NCBI RefSeq assembly: GCF_014839805.1
Contig: NC_051129.1
Span: 11,040,920 to 11,104,919 of the forward strand
Length of the DNA stretch: 64,000 bases
Direction: 5' to 3'
Origin: Manduca sexta
Taxonomy: Eukaryota; Arthropoda; Insecta; Lepidoptera; Sphingidae
Below are positions 1-10,606 of this stretch, piece by piece. The stretch's first letter is position 1; each line of letters opens with the position of its first letter. The notes below the pieces were generated by a model. That model was not told the origin of the DNA. It worked only from the letters and a program-made list of their open reading frames with translations, and did not search any database. A program made the position numbers and the translations under genes.

Positions 1-78
1 TAATTTGTAACCTTGGGCAGGACATAGGTTACGTTTTATTTCGAAAAACTCTTTCACGCGTGCAAAGCAGATAGCAAC
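1..78 (+). repeat. 3' end of a degenerate dispersed repeat
   Basis: The window opens inside a repeat whose end reads 'ctttcacgcgtgcaaagc'. This is the same closing motif (cacgcgggcaaagctagt) seen at 52270-52290 and, less clearly, near 51110. It fits a widespread degenerate lepidopteran family that may be Helitron-derived. The left part is cut by the window edge. Confidence 0.4.
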
Positions 79-162
79 AGCTAGTATAAGTTTGGATAAA
101 CAAATTATTGTATAATATTTCCTAGGCCTCTCTATCTATCTACTTGTTTCATTTCTTTGCAG

Positions 163-507
163 GATAATCACAAATTAATTTTCCCTGAGACTCGCCGAGC
201 TTCACTACTTGGTGTCATAAAATGCGTGCCACTGCTGATCCTGGCTTACAAAAGTTTTAGTGGTGGTTATGAGGGTGGGAAAGTCTCTAAAAAAACAAAT
301 TGTACTATATAAGAACGACAAACTCCAAGCGACAACTTAGTGATATTCTTTTTCTACCTTTTTAATGTAAATAAACTTCGAGGTTTCCCAATTTTTTTCA
401 CAATCCCGAACAAGTGTTCAAGATTATTCTTTGTGCAAACTTTTAATTGGTTTATAATTTTTTTACAGGTAATCTTCCTGCCTACGTTTGACTCCTACTG
501 CCATTAA
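163..507 (+). CDS. possible last two exons of a gene entering from the left
   Basis: A strong acceptor (pyrimidine tract ending tttctttgcag, AG at 161-162) opens a reading frame with no stop until 307. It is hydrophobic in the middle (LLGVIKCVPLLILAY). Donor candidates at 263 (tttagtg|gtggtt), 266 and 275 all leave phase 1. A second strong acceptor (tttttttacag, AG at 467-468) opens a terminal exon. Joined in phase 1 it adds six codons and stops at TGA 489-491; in phase 0 it runs to TAA 505-507. AATAAA follows at 529-534 and again at 1043-1048, so both polyadenylation distances are possible. The LL..(I/L)KC(V/L)P..LA pattern weakly recalls TMEM86/YhhN membrane proteins, but the rest of that fold is not visible. 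The function is not identified. Confidence 0.35.
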
Positions 508-1197
508 GCCTGGTACACACTCTTGAAAAATAAAAATATGTTGACAGATTAAAGAAAATGATTGTAAAATTTTATTTTTAATAGTCATTGGAAGTGATGT
601 GTTATTTTATCTACATATTTATAACCCTAAGCAAACTTACAAGAATTTTCACAAATGTAACTCTTAAACCATCTTTGTACATTAATAATATTTAGAAAAA
701 TAAATTATAATTTTATATTCTAAATATAACTAGGTAAATAAGTCTCAGATTCAAGTGTATCTCGTGTGCATATAGCTTAAGTGTAGAAAATGTACAGACA
801 GTAAAATAATTGTTAAGTTGTAAATAAGTTTTGTTGAGATAAAAGTTTTTGTGTCAATTATGTAGTTCTTGACTGAACTTTGAGCCCATTGACTAAATAA
901 CTTTTTTCTATAAATGTTTAGATTTGTTAACGTTAGAGTATTTTTGTTAACTGTAAAAACTAGTGTATATGTATGTACATAGAGTTCTAAATGCCTTGTA
1001 ATTAATGTCAATGCATAATGTAATCAAGCTATTATTGTGTCAAATAAAATGTACCAAAGAATTTTTCGATCTGTTCGTTTCATTTTTAAACCCATTTTAT
1101 TTGATAGGAAAAATGATTACTTATTATTATATAATTAATTACATTGATTACATGCCTAATTAGGTTGCCCGCAAACATTCAATAAATATATTTCTAC
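508..1197 (+). other. AT-rich stretch, candidate 3' UTR
   Basis: AT-rich and without a convincing gene. The open frame on the minus strand at 751-1011 has low-complexity composition. AATAAA at 1043-1048 followed by a T/GT-rich stretch would serve as a distal poly(A) signal for the gene model on its left. Confidence 0.3.
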
Positions 1198-1562
1198 TTA
1201 AGGCGATACCTCAAGGTCCATTTTCATACATTTTGTTTCGGCTTTAATCTGGGTAACTAAACAAGTATTGGCAAGTAAAGAATTTAAATTCACGTCTAGT
1301 TAGTGATTAGTTCTCGCAGTTGAAAGAAAAACGTAAAATAATTAATAATCATGGATATTTCGGCCTTTAAAATTTCGTCATATTAAATTTTAAAGGCCGA
1401 AATATCCATGATTATTAATTATTTTACGTTTTTCTTTCAACTGCGAGAACTAATCACTAACTAGACGTGAATTTAAATTCTTTACTTGCCAATACTTGTT
1501 TAGTTACCCAGATTAAAGCCGAAACAAAATGTATGAAAATGGACCTTGAGGTATCGCCTTAA
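1198..1562. mobile_element. perfect foldback element (179-bp arms) between TTAA sites
   Basis: The sequence 1197-1375 is the exact reverse complement of 1385-1563, with a 9-bp spacer (cgtcatatt) at 1376-1384. I compared the arms block by block and saw no mismatch. Both outer ends sit on TTAA (1198-1201 and 1559-1562), the target duplicated by piggyBac-type transposases, and the next base pair (C...G) extends the palindrome. The element between the TTAA copies starts GGCGATACCTC. It has no coding capacity, so it would be a non-autonomous foldback MITE. The perfect arms mean a recent insertion, gene conversion between arms, or an assembly artefact of the inverted-duplication type. Confidence 0.8.
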
Positions 1563-1576
1563 GAATATTTTTCCTA

Positions 1577-1812
1577 AATGACGACGTCGTTGTATTAAGA
1601 TACGACTGAATTGCTATAGTCTTGGGTTAGATTCCCGGGTCGGGCAAAGTAACAATGGATTTTCCTACTCAGTATCAGCCCGGAGTCTGGAATGTGTGCC
1701 CGATATGGCGATAGCCTCCCCTATCACATCATGGGACGGAATACACACGGGGGAAAATGGGTGTACCAGTTGCGCCTCCACCTTTCCCTTCGGGTATAAA
1801 AGGCGTGTTTAC
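1577..1812 (+). repeat. tRNA-derived SINE, family S1, degenerate 5' end
   Basis: Matches the S1 consensus best seen at 42897-43156. It has a B-box-like ggttagattcccgggtc at about 1626, then 'agtatcagcccggagtctgg', 'cccgatatggcgatag', 'atcatgggacgga' and 'cccttcgggtataaaaggcg'. The A-box end is decayed. It lies directly beside the palindromic element. Confidence 0.75.
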
Positions 1813-2861
1813 ATATCTCTTTCAATATATGTATAAATAGGGTTATTTAAGAATCAAGTACTTGGCGCACATGCGTTTAATAGATAAAGTTTGAGGCAAG
1901 TTTAAGCCTGTTTGGACCTTTTGCATTGCCCGCTGTAATATAGCGTAACATTGTTTCCTCAACATCAGTTAATTTGATGAATGCGCTGTAAGGTAACCAA
2001 GTTTTATGGGCCTTGTAGGCAATAATGTAACTTCTGAACTAATTTAGGGAGCTATATTTCAAATTCGGACGAGTCGTTTAGTGATAATGTCAATGGTTTA
2101 TTACAAAACCTGTCATTGGTTAATGTTATAAAAAAAATATAAGAATAATGTATATTGGATATTTGGGTTTCCTACATAAAGACATACAGATAGACGGGGT
2201 TTTTAGTTTTATAATATGTAAGGATAATTGGATAACCATCGATTCAAGAAATATCCCGGGCTTTTTCGATTGATTGTGAAAATGAGTCAAGCAGAATTGT
2301 TTCTTTTAACACAACAAATGACTTTTTTAATCGTTTTATTCTCGAATCGAAGATTAACATTAGGATTGATAATTGAAATTGGTAGTTACTGTCGATAGTG
2401 TGAGATTGAATTCCCGGATGGGATTATAATATTTGTTTACCTAAGTATTTCAATGAATTACTGATGAATCGGCAAACTTATTTTCTTACCATGATAGGCT
2501 AGGTCGAGAGCCTTTATTAAAGTCATGTCAAATATAAATTAAGACTGAATAGAGGACAACTTAATTCACTATCTCAAGTGAAAACCTACTCATATTTCAA
2601 TTATCCGAGCTCAAAACTGATACCAAAAACTCAAAACAGTAACCGGTCGCTGCCAAGCGAAACTAGTTTTTATTGACCTTTAATAGAAACAGTCAACTCA
2701 CCTTCAGATCTATAAAGCATTATGAAGTTATTTTCCTCGTAACAAAAGCAAACATCGGACAATGCGTTCATGCTATATCAGTCTCAAAGGAGATTTTATC
2801 TAACTGCAAATAAATATTTATTCCTACGTAGCATATACTAAAATGTCACGATATTTGCTAG
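1813..2861. other. AT-rich intergenic sequence
   Basis: No repeat family or supported gene was recognised. A 70-base open stretch on the minus strand (2771 down to 2702) runs from ATG to a GTGAGT donor. No following exon could be matched in phase, so it is not called as a gene. Confidence 0.4.
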
Positions 2862-3022
2862 AAACTTCTCAGGTGCTTCTTCCAATGTTTTCCTTTATCG
2901 TTGAAGCAAGCGCTAATTCGCAAAGAATACACACATCATTTTAGGAAAGTCAGAATGTGCCCTTGTGTTTTGAGCCTGCGGACATTTGCCTCGGCAGGCC
3001 GTTCCACAACCAATAGACTAAA
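2862..3022 (-). repeat. tRNA-derived SINE, family S2, partial
   Basis: The reverse strand matches the S2 copy at 23439-23757. Shared landmarks in order are the head (ttccacaaccaatag reads back as the tRNA-like start), 'gtccgcaggctcaaa', 'ctgactttcctaaaatgatgtgtgtattcttt' in fragments, 'aaggaaaacat' and 'acctgagaagtttc'. The 3' half is missing. Confidence 0.6.
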
Positions 3023-3617
3023 CTCTATATTAATAACATCTAGGCTACTTAAATTCAAAATCAATTTGTTACACATATAATAAATATTCTAAATAAATAT
3101 TCTAGTGTTAAGTAGTGTATTAGTTAATAGTTACTATAGTTAATAGAGACAATATTGTCTTAGGTTTAAGGTACCTGTAAGGATATTGTCAAAATGATGA
3201 TGATAAATAAATAAATAAACATTTTTTTCGCGCGAATGCAAATTTGTTACAAATATTATTCAGTAACTTCGTTCATTGTAAATCTTTTTAAAGTTTCTCC
3301 CGAGATTTATTCGCTCTACTTCTGATCTTTAAAATTTATAATAGCACAATTTCCTTGAACTACGCCTTTGCAGACTTAAAAAGTGGCATACCATTTAAAC
3401 GAGCGATTTTTGCGCGAAGATGAATTTGAATGCGGTGCCCTTAGCCTCGATTTTACACAAAATCATTTTGTAGCACTAGACAGACGCCGCCATCAAGAGA
3501 TTACATGGTATAATTGATAGACACTAGCTCAGCAAAAAAAATAATAGGTTAAAAATATAAGCGTGGCTTAATATAAGTTTGTAAAATATAACATACTAAT
3601 ACGAAGAGATTAGTTAC
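3023..3617. other. AT-rich sequence with a simple-repeat tail
   Basis: No gene seen. The stretch 3193-3222 (ATGATGATG then AAATAAATAAATA) looks like the simple-repeat 3' tail of a retroposed element whose body is not recognisable. Confidence 0.35.
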
Positions 3618-3845
3618 GACTATCTTGATGGCGAGTTGTACGGAGCAGCTGTTGTGCTGAGATTCAGGTTCGAGTGTCAGGTTAGACAAACTAATATTGG
3701 GCTTTTCGACTTCGTAACAGCGCCGTGAGAAATTTGTGCCTAATATAGGACGACCGGTTTTATTAATGATGCGGCAGCATGGCGAGAAACGAGTGCTCTA
3801 GTTCCACCTCTGCTTACTCCTTAGGGAATAATGGCTCACGCCATG
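3618..3845 (+). repeat. tRNA-derived SINE, family S1, divergent copy
   Basis: An A-box-like tggcgagttgta and a B-box-like ggttcgagtgtc are followed by the S1 body in order: 'atattgggcttttc', 'gaaatttgtgcc', 'gagtgc..tagttccacctctgcttactcc' and 'gctcacgcc'. The divergence suggests an old copy. The 68-codon open frame at 3779-3985 is an accident of this repeat. Confidence 0.55.
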
Positions 3846-4073
3846 TATATTTGTCTCTTTTTTGTTCTATCTATACGACTGGTCTATCAAATATCTGCAG
3901 GAGACACATTCTCTTTTTCTTTAGACACATAAATCGCAAAAATGACAGCCTCGAGAAGATTATGTCGACGGGAAAATTGGAGTAATTAGTAAGTGCTGCC
4001 GTGGGTCACGTGTGGTCACGGTCACACGGTTAAATCGTGTGTACAAATCAAAAACCTTTGCAACGTAGCCTAC

Positions 4074-4256
4074 ACAATGCATTGTAGCCAGTGTTACTAC
4101 TGGACATAATAAGACTTAACATTTCACGTCTCAGGATGGCGAACGCAGTGGAATACCAAACAATACTTTGTAATTGAAGGTGTTGAATGGTGTTTCTACT
4201 GTATATGGCCGGTCGAATCGCTTACCACCAGGCGAGCGGTAAGCTCTCTCGTCATT
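4074..4256 (-). repeat. dispersed repeat, family Y
   Basis: Read on the minus strand it has the Y landmarks: gagagagctt..cgctcgcctggtggtaagcgat, 'cagtagaaacacca', 'ttacaaagtattg', 'ggtattccactgcg', 'ccatcctgagacgtgaaatg' and 'cagtagtaacactggctacaatg'. Other copies are at 25147-25312 and 47895-48175. It is non-coding and of a type common in Lepidoptera; the class is uncertain. Confidence 0.7.
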
Positions 4257-4643
4257 CTAATCAATAAAAAAAATGCATTTACGCCTCCGGCGACAGAACC
4301 AATGAAGAACGCTTTTTGACTCATCCCACTGCGGGCACGATCGTCAGCATTGATGGAACGAATAACACGATAGCAAAACTTTTCAAACTTTGTATAAATA
4401 CCCATTTAGGCCAATATTCTTACATTTTCCCTCAAACACGCGGCAAGCAGCAGACAGCTCCGCGTGAAGCCATCAGTCACACTCGACAGCGCGAAAGGTT
4501 TTGTGTGTAACGTACGCAGGATTCCCTTGACGGATACTCGATAATTCTATTCACTCTGTTGGTGAAGGTGCGATATGTATTCGGTAAATCATAGTATTTT
4601 GTTGACGTAAATAACTAAATATTTGAAAGAGTATTGTATAATA

Positions 4644-4672
4644 ATGAGTGACGAACTCGATGAAATTGTGTA
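4644..4672 (+). CDS. possible first coding exon (nine codons)
   Basis: ATG at 4644 opens MSDELDEIV. Two bases later comes GTAAGTAT, a full match to the U1-pairing donor, leaving phase 2. A TCAGTC initiator-like site lies at 4473-4478 in a locally GC-richer stretch, which would give a 5' UTR of about 170 bases. No downstream exon in the right phase could be identified, partly because RTE and SINE insertions fill the following 1.5 kb. It may be chance. Confidence 0.2.
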
Positions 4673-5040
4673 GTAAGTATCATTTTTTCAACCATATTGA
4701 GCCCAATATTACAGTTTCAAGAACAGTCTTGAAACGCAAGTAAAAACGCAAACGCAGTCGCGAAACGCGACATGTTGCTTCTTAACATCGAGTTTAACAG
4801 TTAGGAATAAGAAGCAACAAATCGTGATTGTTGATGAAAATCTTTAGGCAAAGGAATAGTCGCACACGACAACCCCTGGCTTGACTTACATAACCCAAAA
4901 TCATTAACATCACTTATTCATCTGCCAGTTTTGCGGTAGTCGATGTTATTCCCATACCGACCTTATAAGTCATTCTGGTAAATGCCACATCTACGATACT
5001 GATACTGCTTAAATCATCTTTCGTTGAAGAAAACAGGCCA

Positions 5041-5400
5041 ATATCATCATCACCATCAGCCCGTTGCAATTCACTGTTGGACATAGGCCTCTCCCAAGGT
5101 ACGCTACAGAGCTCGGTCTGCTGCTTTATGCATCCAGTCGCTCCCGATCCTCTTGTGTAAATCGTCCCGCCATCTGGCCAAAGGGTGTCCCACGCTATAT
5201 TTGCCAAGATACAATCTCTACTTCAGAACACGGAACTAGCGGTTATCTGTTCTGCGACATATGTGGCCAGCCCACTGCCACTTCAATCTACTAACTTTCA
5301 GAGCTATGTCGGTAACCTTGGTTCTCCGATCCTTCGAATTTTGTCCTTCAGAAAGACTCCGAGCATAGCTCTTTCCACAGCACTTTGAGCAACTTTATGC
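5041..5400 (-). pseudogene. RTE-type LINE reverse-transcriptase protein, 3' end, decayed
   Basis: The minus strand gives, with frameshifts and stops, the C-terminal tail typical of RTE-like endonuclease/reverse-transcriptase proteins in insects: ERAMLGVFLKDKIR, then LKWQWAGHI-like (here SGSGLATY in one frame and KWQWAGHICRRTDNR in another), GKYSVGHPLARWRDDL and a final 'gaggcctatgtccaacagtg'. It ends in the ATGATGATG-type tail at 5041-5060. It is a dead 5'-truncated copy. Confidence 0.75.
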
Positions 5401-5795
5401 TTATGGATTAACCGCACAGTCATTGTTCACATCTCGACTAAGGCTAGGCCAATATATTTATGTATAATTAAGCCATAACAAACTAAAGTTGTGAGTTTGA
5501 TTGAAACTACTTCCTATTAACAATCTACGAACGATTGGTACGCGTATTTCCATAACCAGCTAAACAAACCAGAATGGAATGAAACACGAACTAACTTCGC
5601 TTTGTTACACATATCAAACGTTACATAGTAAAGTATCTAACGAGCTTCGCTATCATTATACCTTAATTGAAATATTGAAGTTAAGTGGAATATAAATAAC
5701 ATAAATAAATTTTGAAGTTCTGAGGTATTTGGCATGTATTTGTTTTTAAAGTGAACACGGTTTGAGTAATTTAGACACTTCTTGCAAATGTGCCT

Positions 5796-6035
5796 TGGTG
5801 GCGTAGTTGTACTGTATGCGGTACGACTATTGCACCGAGATCACCGAGTTCGAATCCCAAGTCGTGAAAAGTGATATTAGTGTTTCTATGAGTATCAGCC
5901 CAAAATTTGGAAAATGTGCCCGATAAATGGCACATGCCCGCTCCCGGCTGGCCTGTTATAAGGGGCTTAACATAGCTAACAAAATATGTACACTTCTGCC
6001 TACCCTAGAAAAGGGAGAAGGCGTGACGCTGTGTA
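5796..6035 (+). repeat. tRNA-derived SINE, family S1
   Basis: The A box tggcgtagttgta and B box gagttcgaatccc are both readable. Then come 'agtatcagccc', 'gtgcccgata' and 'cttctgcctaccc', and the copy ends in 'gaaggcgtgacgctgtgtatgtg'. The middle (about 5930-5985) has diverged or been replaced compared with the 42.9 kb copy. Confidence 0.75.
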
Positions 6036-6285
6036 TGTGTGGTAAAATATGATGCATTTTAAATATTACTCAGACGGGACATATTATGTACTTTTAGTTT
6101 TTTACATTAAGTATATTTTTATTATAGTTTTACGAACAAAAACAAACTAAACAAAATAATGAAAATACATATCTTATAGAATAATATCTTACAACTTTAA
6201 GTAGGTACATTCATTAAAATAACAACAAAACCCTTTTCAAAAATCATCTTTATTTAAAACAATTATAAACAACTTACACTGCGTA

Positions 6286-6509
6286 TTAGCGTTGGGTGAG
6301 ATATGTAAATAGCCCTACAAATAAAAGAATAGGCCGAGGAATAGCAAGGTCAAGCAGACACCACTTATGCCTCTTCAAGTGAGGAGAGCAAGAAATATAA
6401 GATACTCTAAAACTACCCATCGATCTTGCAACCGAAGTGACGAGCGCGAACGATACTCTGGTTGCCGTCCACAGCCGATACAGCAGAATGAAGTACGACC
6501 CGAGTTTGT
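6286..6509 (-). CDS. possible 3'-terminal coding exon of a minus-strand gene
   Basis: On the minus strand a pyrimidine-rich tract with a CTAAC branch-site match precedes an acceptor ending at 6510 (..tctattgag|). It opens one base plus 73 codons to a stop at 6286-6288. AATAAA lies 32 bases beyond the stop (plus-strand tttatt, 6249-6254). The frame has no internal ATG start, so it would need an upstream exon. Composition is protein-like with two hydrophobic segments (SYFILLYRLW and ILLFVGLFTYL). No family is recognised and no upstream exon was found in 6.5-8 kb. Confidence 0.3.
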
Positions 6510-7395
6510 AACTCAATAGATGGATTAAGGTTAGGAAAGAAAAAAAGAAGCGTGTATAATTTTTATAGAGGAATGACAGGTGTATTCTCGTTTTAACAAA
6601 TAGAGCACAACGGCCACTATGTCGTCCAAAGAGGTGGCACTTAAACTACAAAGATCATTTAAATAAATCTATGCAGGTCATACCTTACTTGCGTCAAAGA
6701 CATCAAGCAGCTCAACCAGATGCCTTTAAAGGATGTAAATTACTAAAACGTGCTCACAACATGTGGAACCCATTCAAAAACTTTTCCTATTGAACACCGA
6801 CGTTATTCAACCGAACCGAACCGGTTCGAGCCGGTTCAGTGCAGTTCAACGCGGAAATTTCATTGTTCCAGCTAAACAATGTAGCAACAGTTTCCGAGGG
6901 AGAAATGAGGCGTTTGGTTTTAAATTTTTACTATATTTTAGTTGACTTCTAGTTTCAACATTAGGTGTGTTTGGCGTTATACATAGTAACAGTCTTAGAG
7001 GATGATGATGAAGGTAAGGCGACCAATTAGGGCCTCGAACTTGCAAGAGGCACAAAGAAAAAACATTACCGTCGGCTTAGCAAAAACCTGTCGGCTAAAG
7101 CCTCGCATTAGTTAAGACCGCCACTAGATCTAAATATGAGGAACTGACGGTGACTTGAGAAGTAATTTCTCTACTGTTTACGACAGCGTCCATTATTATA
7201 AAAGTGGCAGATGAAAAAGTAAATAGCTGTTTTTATTTACCTTGCTATATATCCAACTGTCGCGTTGGACAAAAACTAGATTTCTTATATTAAAGTCTAT
7301 ATTTCAAATTCGTTTAGTGGTAGAAGGTAATTGTAGTCAATTCAACTTTAAAAGTTTCAATTTATGTTCATACTTGGCAATATATTATATTTTAA
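6510..7395. other. no supported gene; short ORFs and a palindromic motif
   Basis: Two short ATG frames lie close together: 14 codons starting MSSKEVALKL at about 6618, and 43 codons starting MQVIPYLRQRHQ at about 6672. They do not share a frame and no splice signals join them. At 6811-6838 repeated aaccg/ccggtt steps form a GAACCGGTTC palindrome, a match to the Grainyhead AACCGGTT site. The rest is AT-rich. Confidence 0.3.
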
Positions 7396-7625
7396 ATTAA
7401 AATAAAACTATATTTCGGAATTTATCGCGGTTTTTGTGTTATAATTTTGTCCCGATCTTCCCGTAGATATTTTGACTTTGACTTTTCGGATGACCAACAC
7501 TTCAGTCCGCTCCGTGACCACGAAGGCTGCAAAGTCTTCGAAACGTCGGGAGAAAATTCTAATATAAAATCGGCGATAAAATCTGAAAATAGTTTTTATT
7601 ATACAGTTCTACTTATAAAGTTATT
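7396..7625 (+). repeat. dispersed repeat, family W
   Basis: A core of about 40 bp, from 'cttcagtccgctccgtgacc' to 'gtcttcgaaacgtcggg', is nearly identical to the reverse strand of 56459-56621. Both copies are flanked by AAAATAAAACTAT-like ends in inverted orientation, so the unit may be a small TIR element. The open frame at 7447-7629 lies inside it and is not a gene. Confidence 0.6.
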
Positions 7626-7626
7626 T

Positions 7627-7775
7627 TAGCGTTAAGAGGTGATTAAGAATTGCTTAAATAGCTGTCAAAAACATCACCGGTTCCTAGTTTAAACCTTATT
7701 AAGAGGCAAGATGGCGGGTTTTGACTTACAGCTGATCGAGTAAATTTGTTTTAACTAAGCATAGCTTTGCGAAAT
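7627..7775 (+). repeat. dispersed repeat, family Z, copy 1
   Basis: About 135 bp from 'ttagcgttaagaggtg' to 'ttttaactaagc', nearly identical to 27872-28010 and 46413-46555. It is non-coding, has no tRNA boxes and contains AAGATGGCGG (a YY1/Pho-like core) followed by CAGCTG. All three copies are on the plus strand. Confidence 0.7.
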
Positions 7776-10606
7776 TGTTATAAGACTGATTGTCTAACAT
7801 TCGCGGTAACATAAGAAATCATTATAATAACATATATTTAATCCAATAACGTGCACATTAAGACTACTCCATAAAAACTTTTAGAGAGGTGAAGCCGCAA
7901 AGAATAGTCACTACTTTATAAAATTACAAAGGTATGTATCGAAAGCATTATATAAAGATATTATCCCTAGAGCATCGTTCAGCTAACAATTCAATTTGCA
8001 GCAACATTCATCTGTACCTGAGATACGTGAACACAATACCAAAGTAACAATATCAAGGATTTTCACCTTTGGAACAAAAGTCACTGACCGAAATTGAAAT
8101 TTATTGAGGATATTTAAAGAGAAACAAGTAAATAATGAAATTGCTGGCGACGGAATTAACTATTATATTTTTAGAAACTGAAGGGACTTTTTAAGATAAA
8201 AAGAAGTATCACTGACTACAGATATAATTTCACAAACCAAACGACCGATACGTCTGTAAAAGGCCCACTGCCTGGGTCTACCTTTTTTTTTAACCTGATA
8301 ATACGTTTGTTACCCTGGCACTGAGACCTGGCAGGGCCGAAAATAACAATACCTACCAATATTATTTTCATACTTTATTTGACGACTCAAGATACTGATC
8401 TGAGTCTGTCTTCCAAATTGCCAGTGCTATTTTAATTAATTAAGAAAACAAAATCATTCTAAAATTAATTAATTATCGATATAATAAAATATACAAAATT
8501 AACACTGGCCGAAAATAACTTGATGGTAAAAAATTAACCTCCGATTTCCCAATTTGAATTGAGGACAGCAATTCGATACATGGGCCGCAACGGAGGGAAA
8601 CGGTCAGGTGCGGTCATATTCGCTTCCGGAAGCATAGCCGCCTACTGAAAACTAGATATTTAGGGCTATTTTAGGTTAAGGGCAAATCCCTTAACCTGAA
8701 TATCTAGCTAAAAAAACATTTATTGGAAAAAAACAAAATGTTTATTTTCTTTAAGTTATGCACAAAATGCTTGTAAGTTGCGCCTGAAAATATTATTGAA
8801 ATTTCTTAAGCATATTGAAAATATTTATATAGTTTAGGCATAAAGTAAATATTGTTAAGAAGTCATGACACATCACCTCTCATCTCAAGTCATAATGTGT
8901 TGTAAATGGACTGGCTAGAATGTCCTTTTAAATGAAATATAACAACGCTTAGACACTACTTCATGGCGCCATATTATGCAGTATATTGGGGTCGACTCTA
9001 ACAGATTATCGCTAGCAGACGAGAGACTTGTATCTTATTTGCAAATTTATATAATAAATCACAGCTTGTGACCAAACATTTCATATATTTCGACAGATTA
9101 TAAAACACATTCAAAAGGATAAGTTCATCCGATATCATCAATGGGTCGATCAATAACAGCCGAAGACATTGGTAACTTTTCACTGATGCCAATTTGTTTG
9201 GCGCACGTACTGAACATTGATTCACCAATCGGGTTTAAATGAAGCCGTTCCTTTGAAAAATCGCCTCGGTTTGTTAAAAAATTTGGGTAGTAAAGGACGG
9301 AGATTTAAAAAATATCAAGAACAACTGAATTCATTTCGCTCTGTTAAAAAAAATACGAATTATATTTGCAGTAAATCGCGAGAATATAGGACATAATATT
9401 ATATTTAATTTTCGAATCATACAAATTATGGCCGATATGAATTTTTCGTTATTAAAAATCATAAAAAAATATGTTAATATACGTTTCACTTTTGTCTAAT
9501 CCATCATTACGTTCTGTTTGTTATGAACGGTTTTGTTAACATTTTTATTTATAGCTTAAAAATATAAATGCATATAAAAATATTTTTAAAATGAATCGCC
9601 GTCCGATAACGACATTCAAGATCCAAACCATCGGTGATTAGGGATTCAAAGCGAGGAATCTCCGTAAAATGCGTGCCCTATCCATGAATACTACCTTCTC
9701 CATGCTGGCTTTCTAGCCTACGGCCAATTAAGAACTTTTCAGGTGACTTTATTGTTGATATTTTACTATATAAAGACCAAAATTTGTGAAAATGTTTGTA
9801 TGTTCGTTAGAAGTAATGAGATGTTGATCGCGGCGGAGGTGACTCTTTAAACCCATGGATAGAAACGAGGTCCAGCAATACTGCATTCTGCATTCAGATG
9901 CAGACATCAGTCTCTGATCCAAGAGATAATCGAGAGCATTTGGAGATGGTATCATCAATCCATGGCCAGAAACGTCAGTCAAATAAATAAACAAATCACA
10001 TTCTATTTTCAAAATTTCCTATTTCAATTTCCAAGCATAACTTTTTCTCAACAAATATCAACACATTAAAACTTCTAATTGAGTAAATAATAAAATCACA
10101 TTGAAAAGTAAAACGATGGTGATTCCGGTACCATTAACAATCGTAAAAAATTCAGGCCCTCTGCCGCCACCGACCCGCCCAATTTACACTGGATTGTATG
10201 AATACATCGTGATTTCTTGGTACGAAAAAAGATCCTTTAAAGAACTATACTTTTCACTTAATATGTTGTAGATTTTTTAGATTCAAAATTTTGATTAGCC
10301 TTTAGTAATCTTTAGTGTATCTGGCCTAGGAAAATCCTGACCTGCTTAAGGAGCCCCACTTTTGCCGTTTTCTTTTTGTGTCTGTAAAAAAATAGTTCTA
10401 TATTTCATTATAACATTGCAAGGTTTTTTATTTTCCTGGTCAGACTACATAGCGGTTGGCGTTCATCAAATCTGTTTAAGCATGTGCTTTTTTATATTTT
10501 TTACGTTTCCAAATACATTTTTTATTTCTACCGTTGGAAGACAAAAATGGAATAGGGCCGATCCCGTACGATAATTTAACACATATTAGCCATTGTAAAA
10601 CTTTAA
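7776..10606. other. AT-rich intergenic sequence with small inverted repeats
   Basis: No supported gene. A 10-bp perfect hairpin (aggttaaggg/cccttaacct, loop caaat) lies at 8673-8697, inside a looser inverted repeat whose outer arms are ctagatatt and aatatctag. Open frames on the minus strand at 8998-9228 and 9749-10012 look partly protein-like but lack an ATG start or a recognisable family. A 51-codon ATG frame at 10116-10271 (containing PLPPPTRPIYTGLYEYIVIS) is noted without functional support. Confidence 0.35.

Noticed and set aside
2702..2771. Minus-strand ATG frame of 23 codons ending at GTGAGT
   Set aside because: No downstream exon in phase; one such match is expected by chance in a window this size.
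6672..6803. 43-codon ATG frame next to a 14-codon one
   Set aside because: The frames do not join and may be debris of a retroposed gene; no family recognised.
10116..10271. 51-codon ATG frame with a proline-rich start
   Set aside because: Protein-like but no splice context, domain or second copy; left as a note only.
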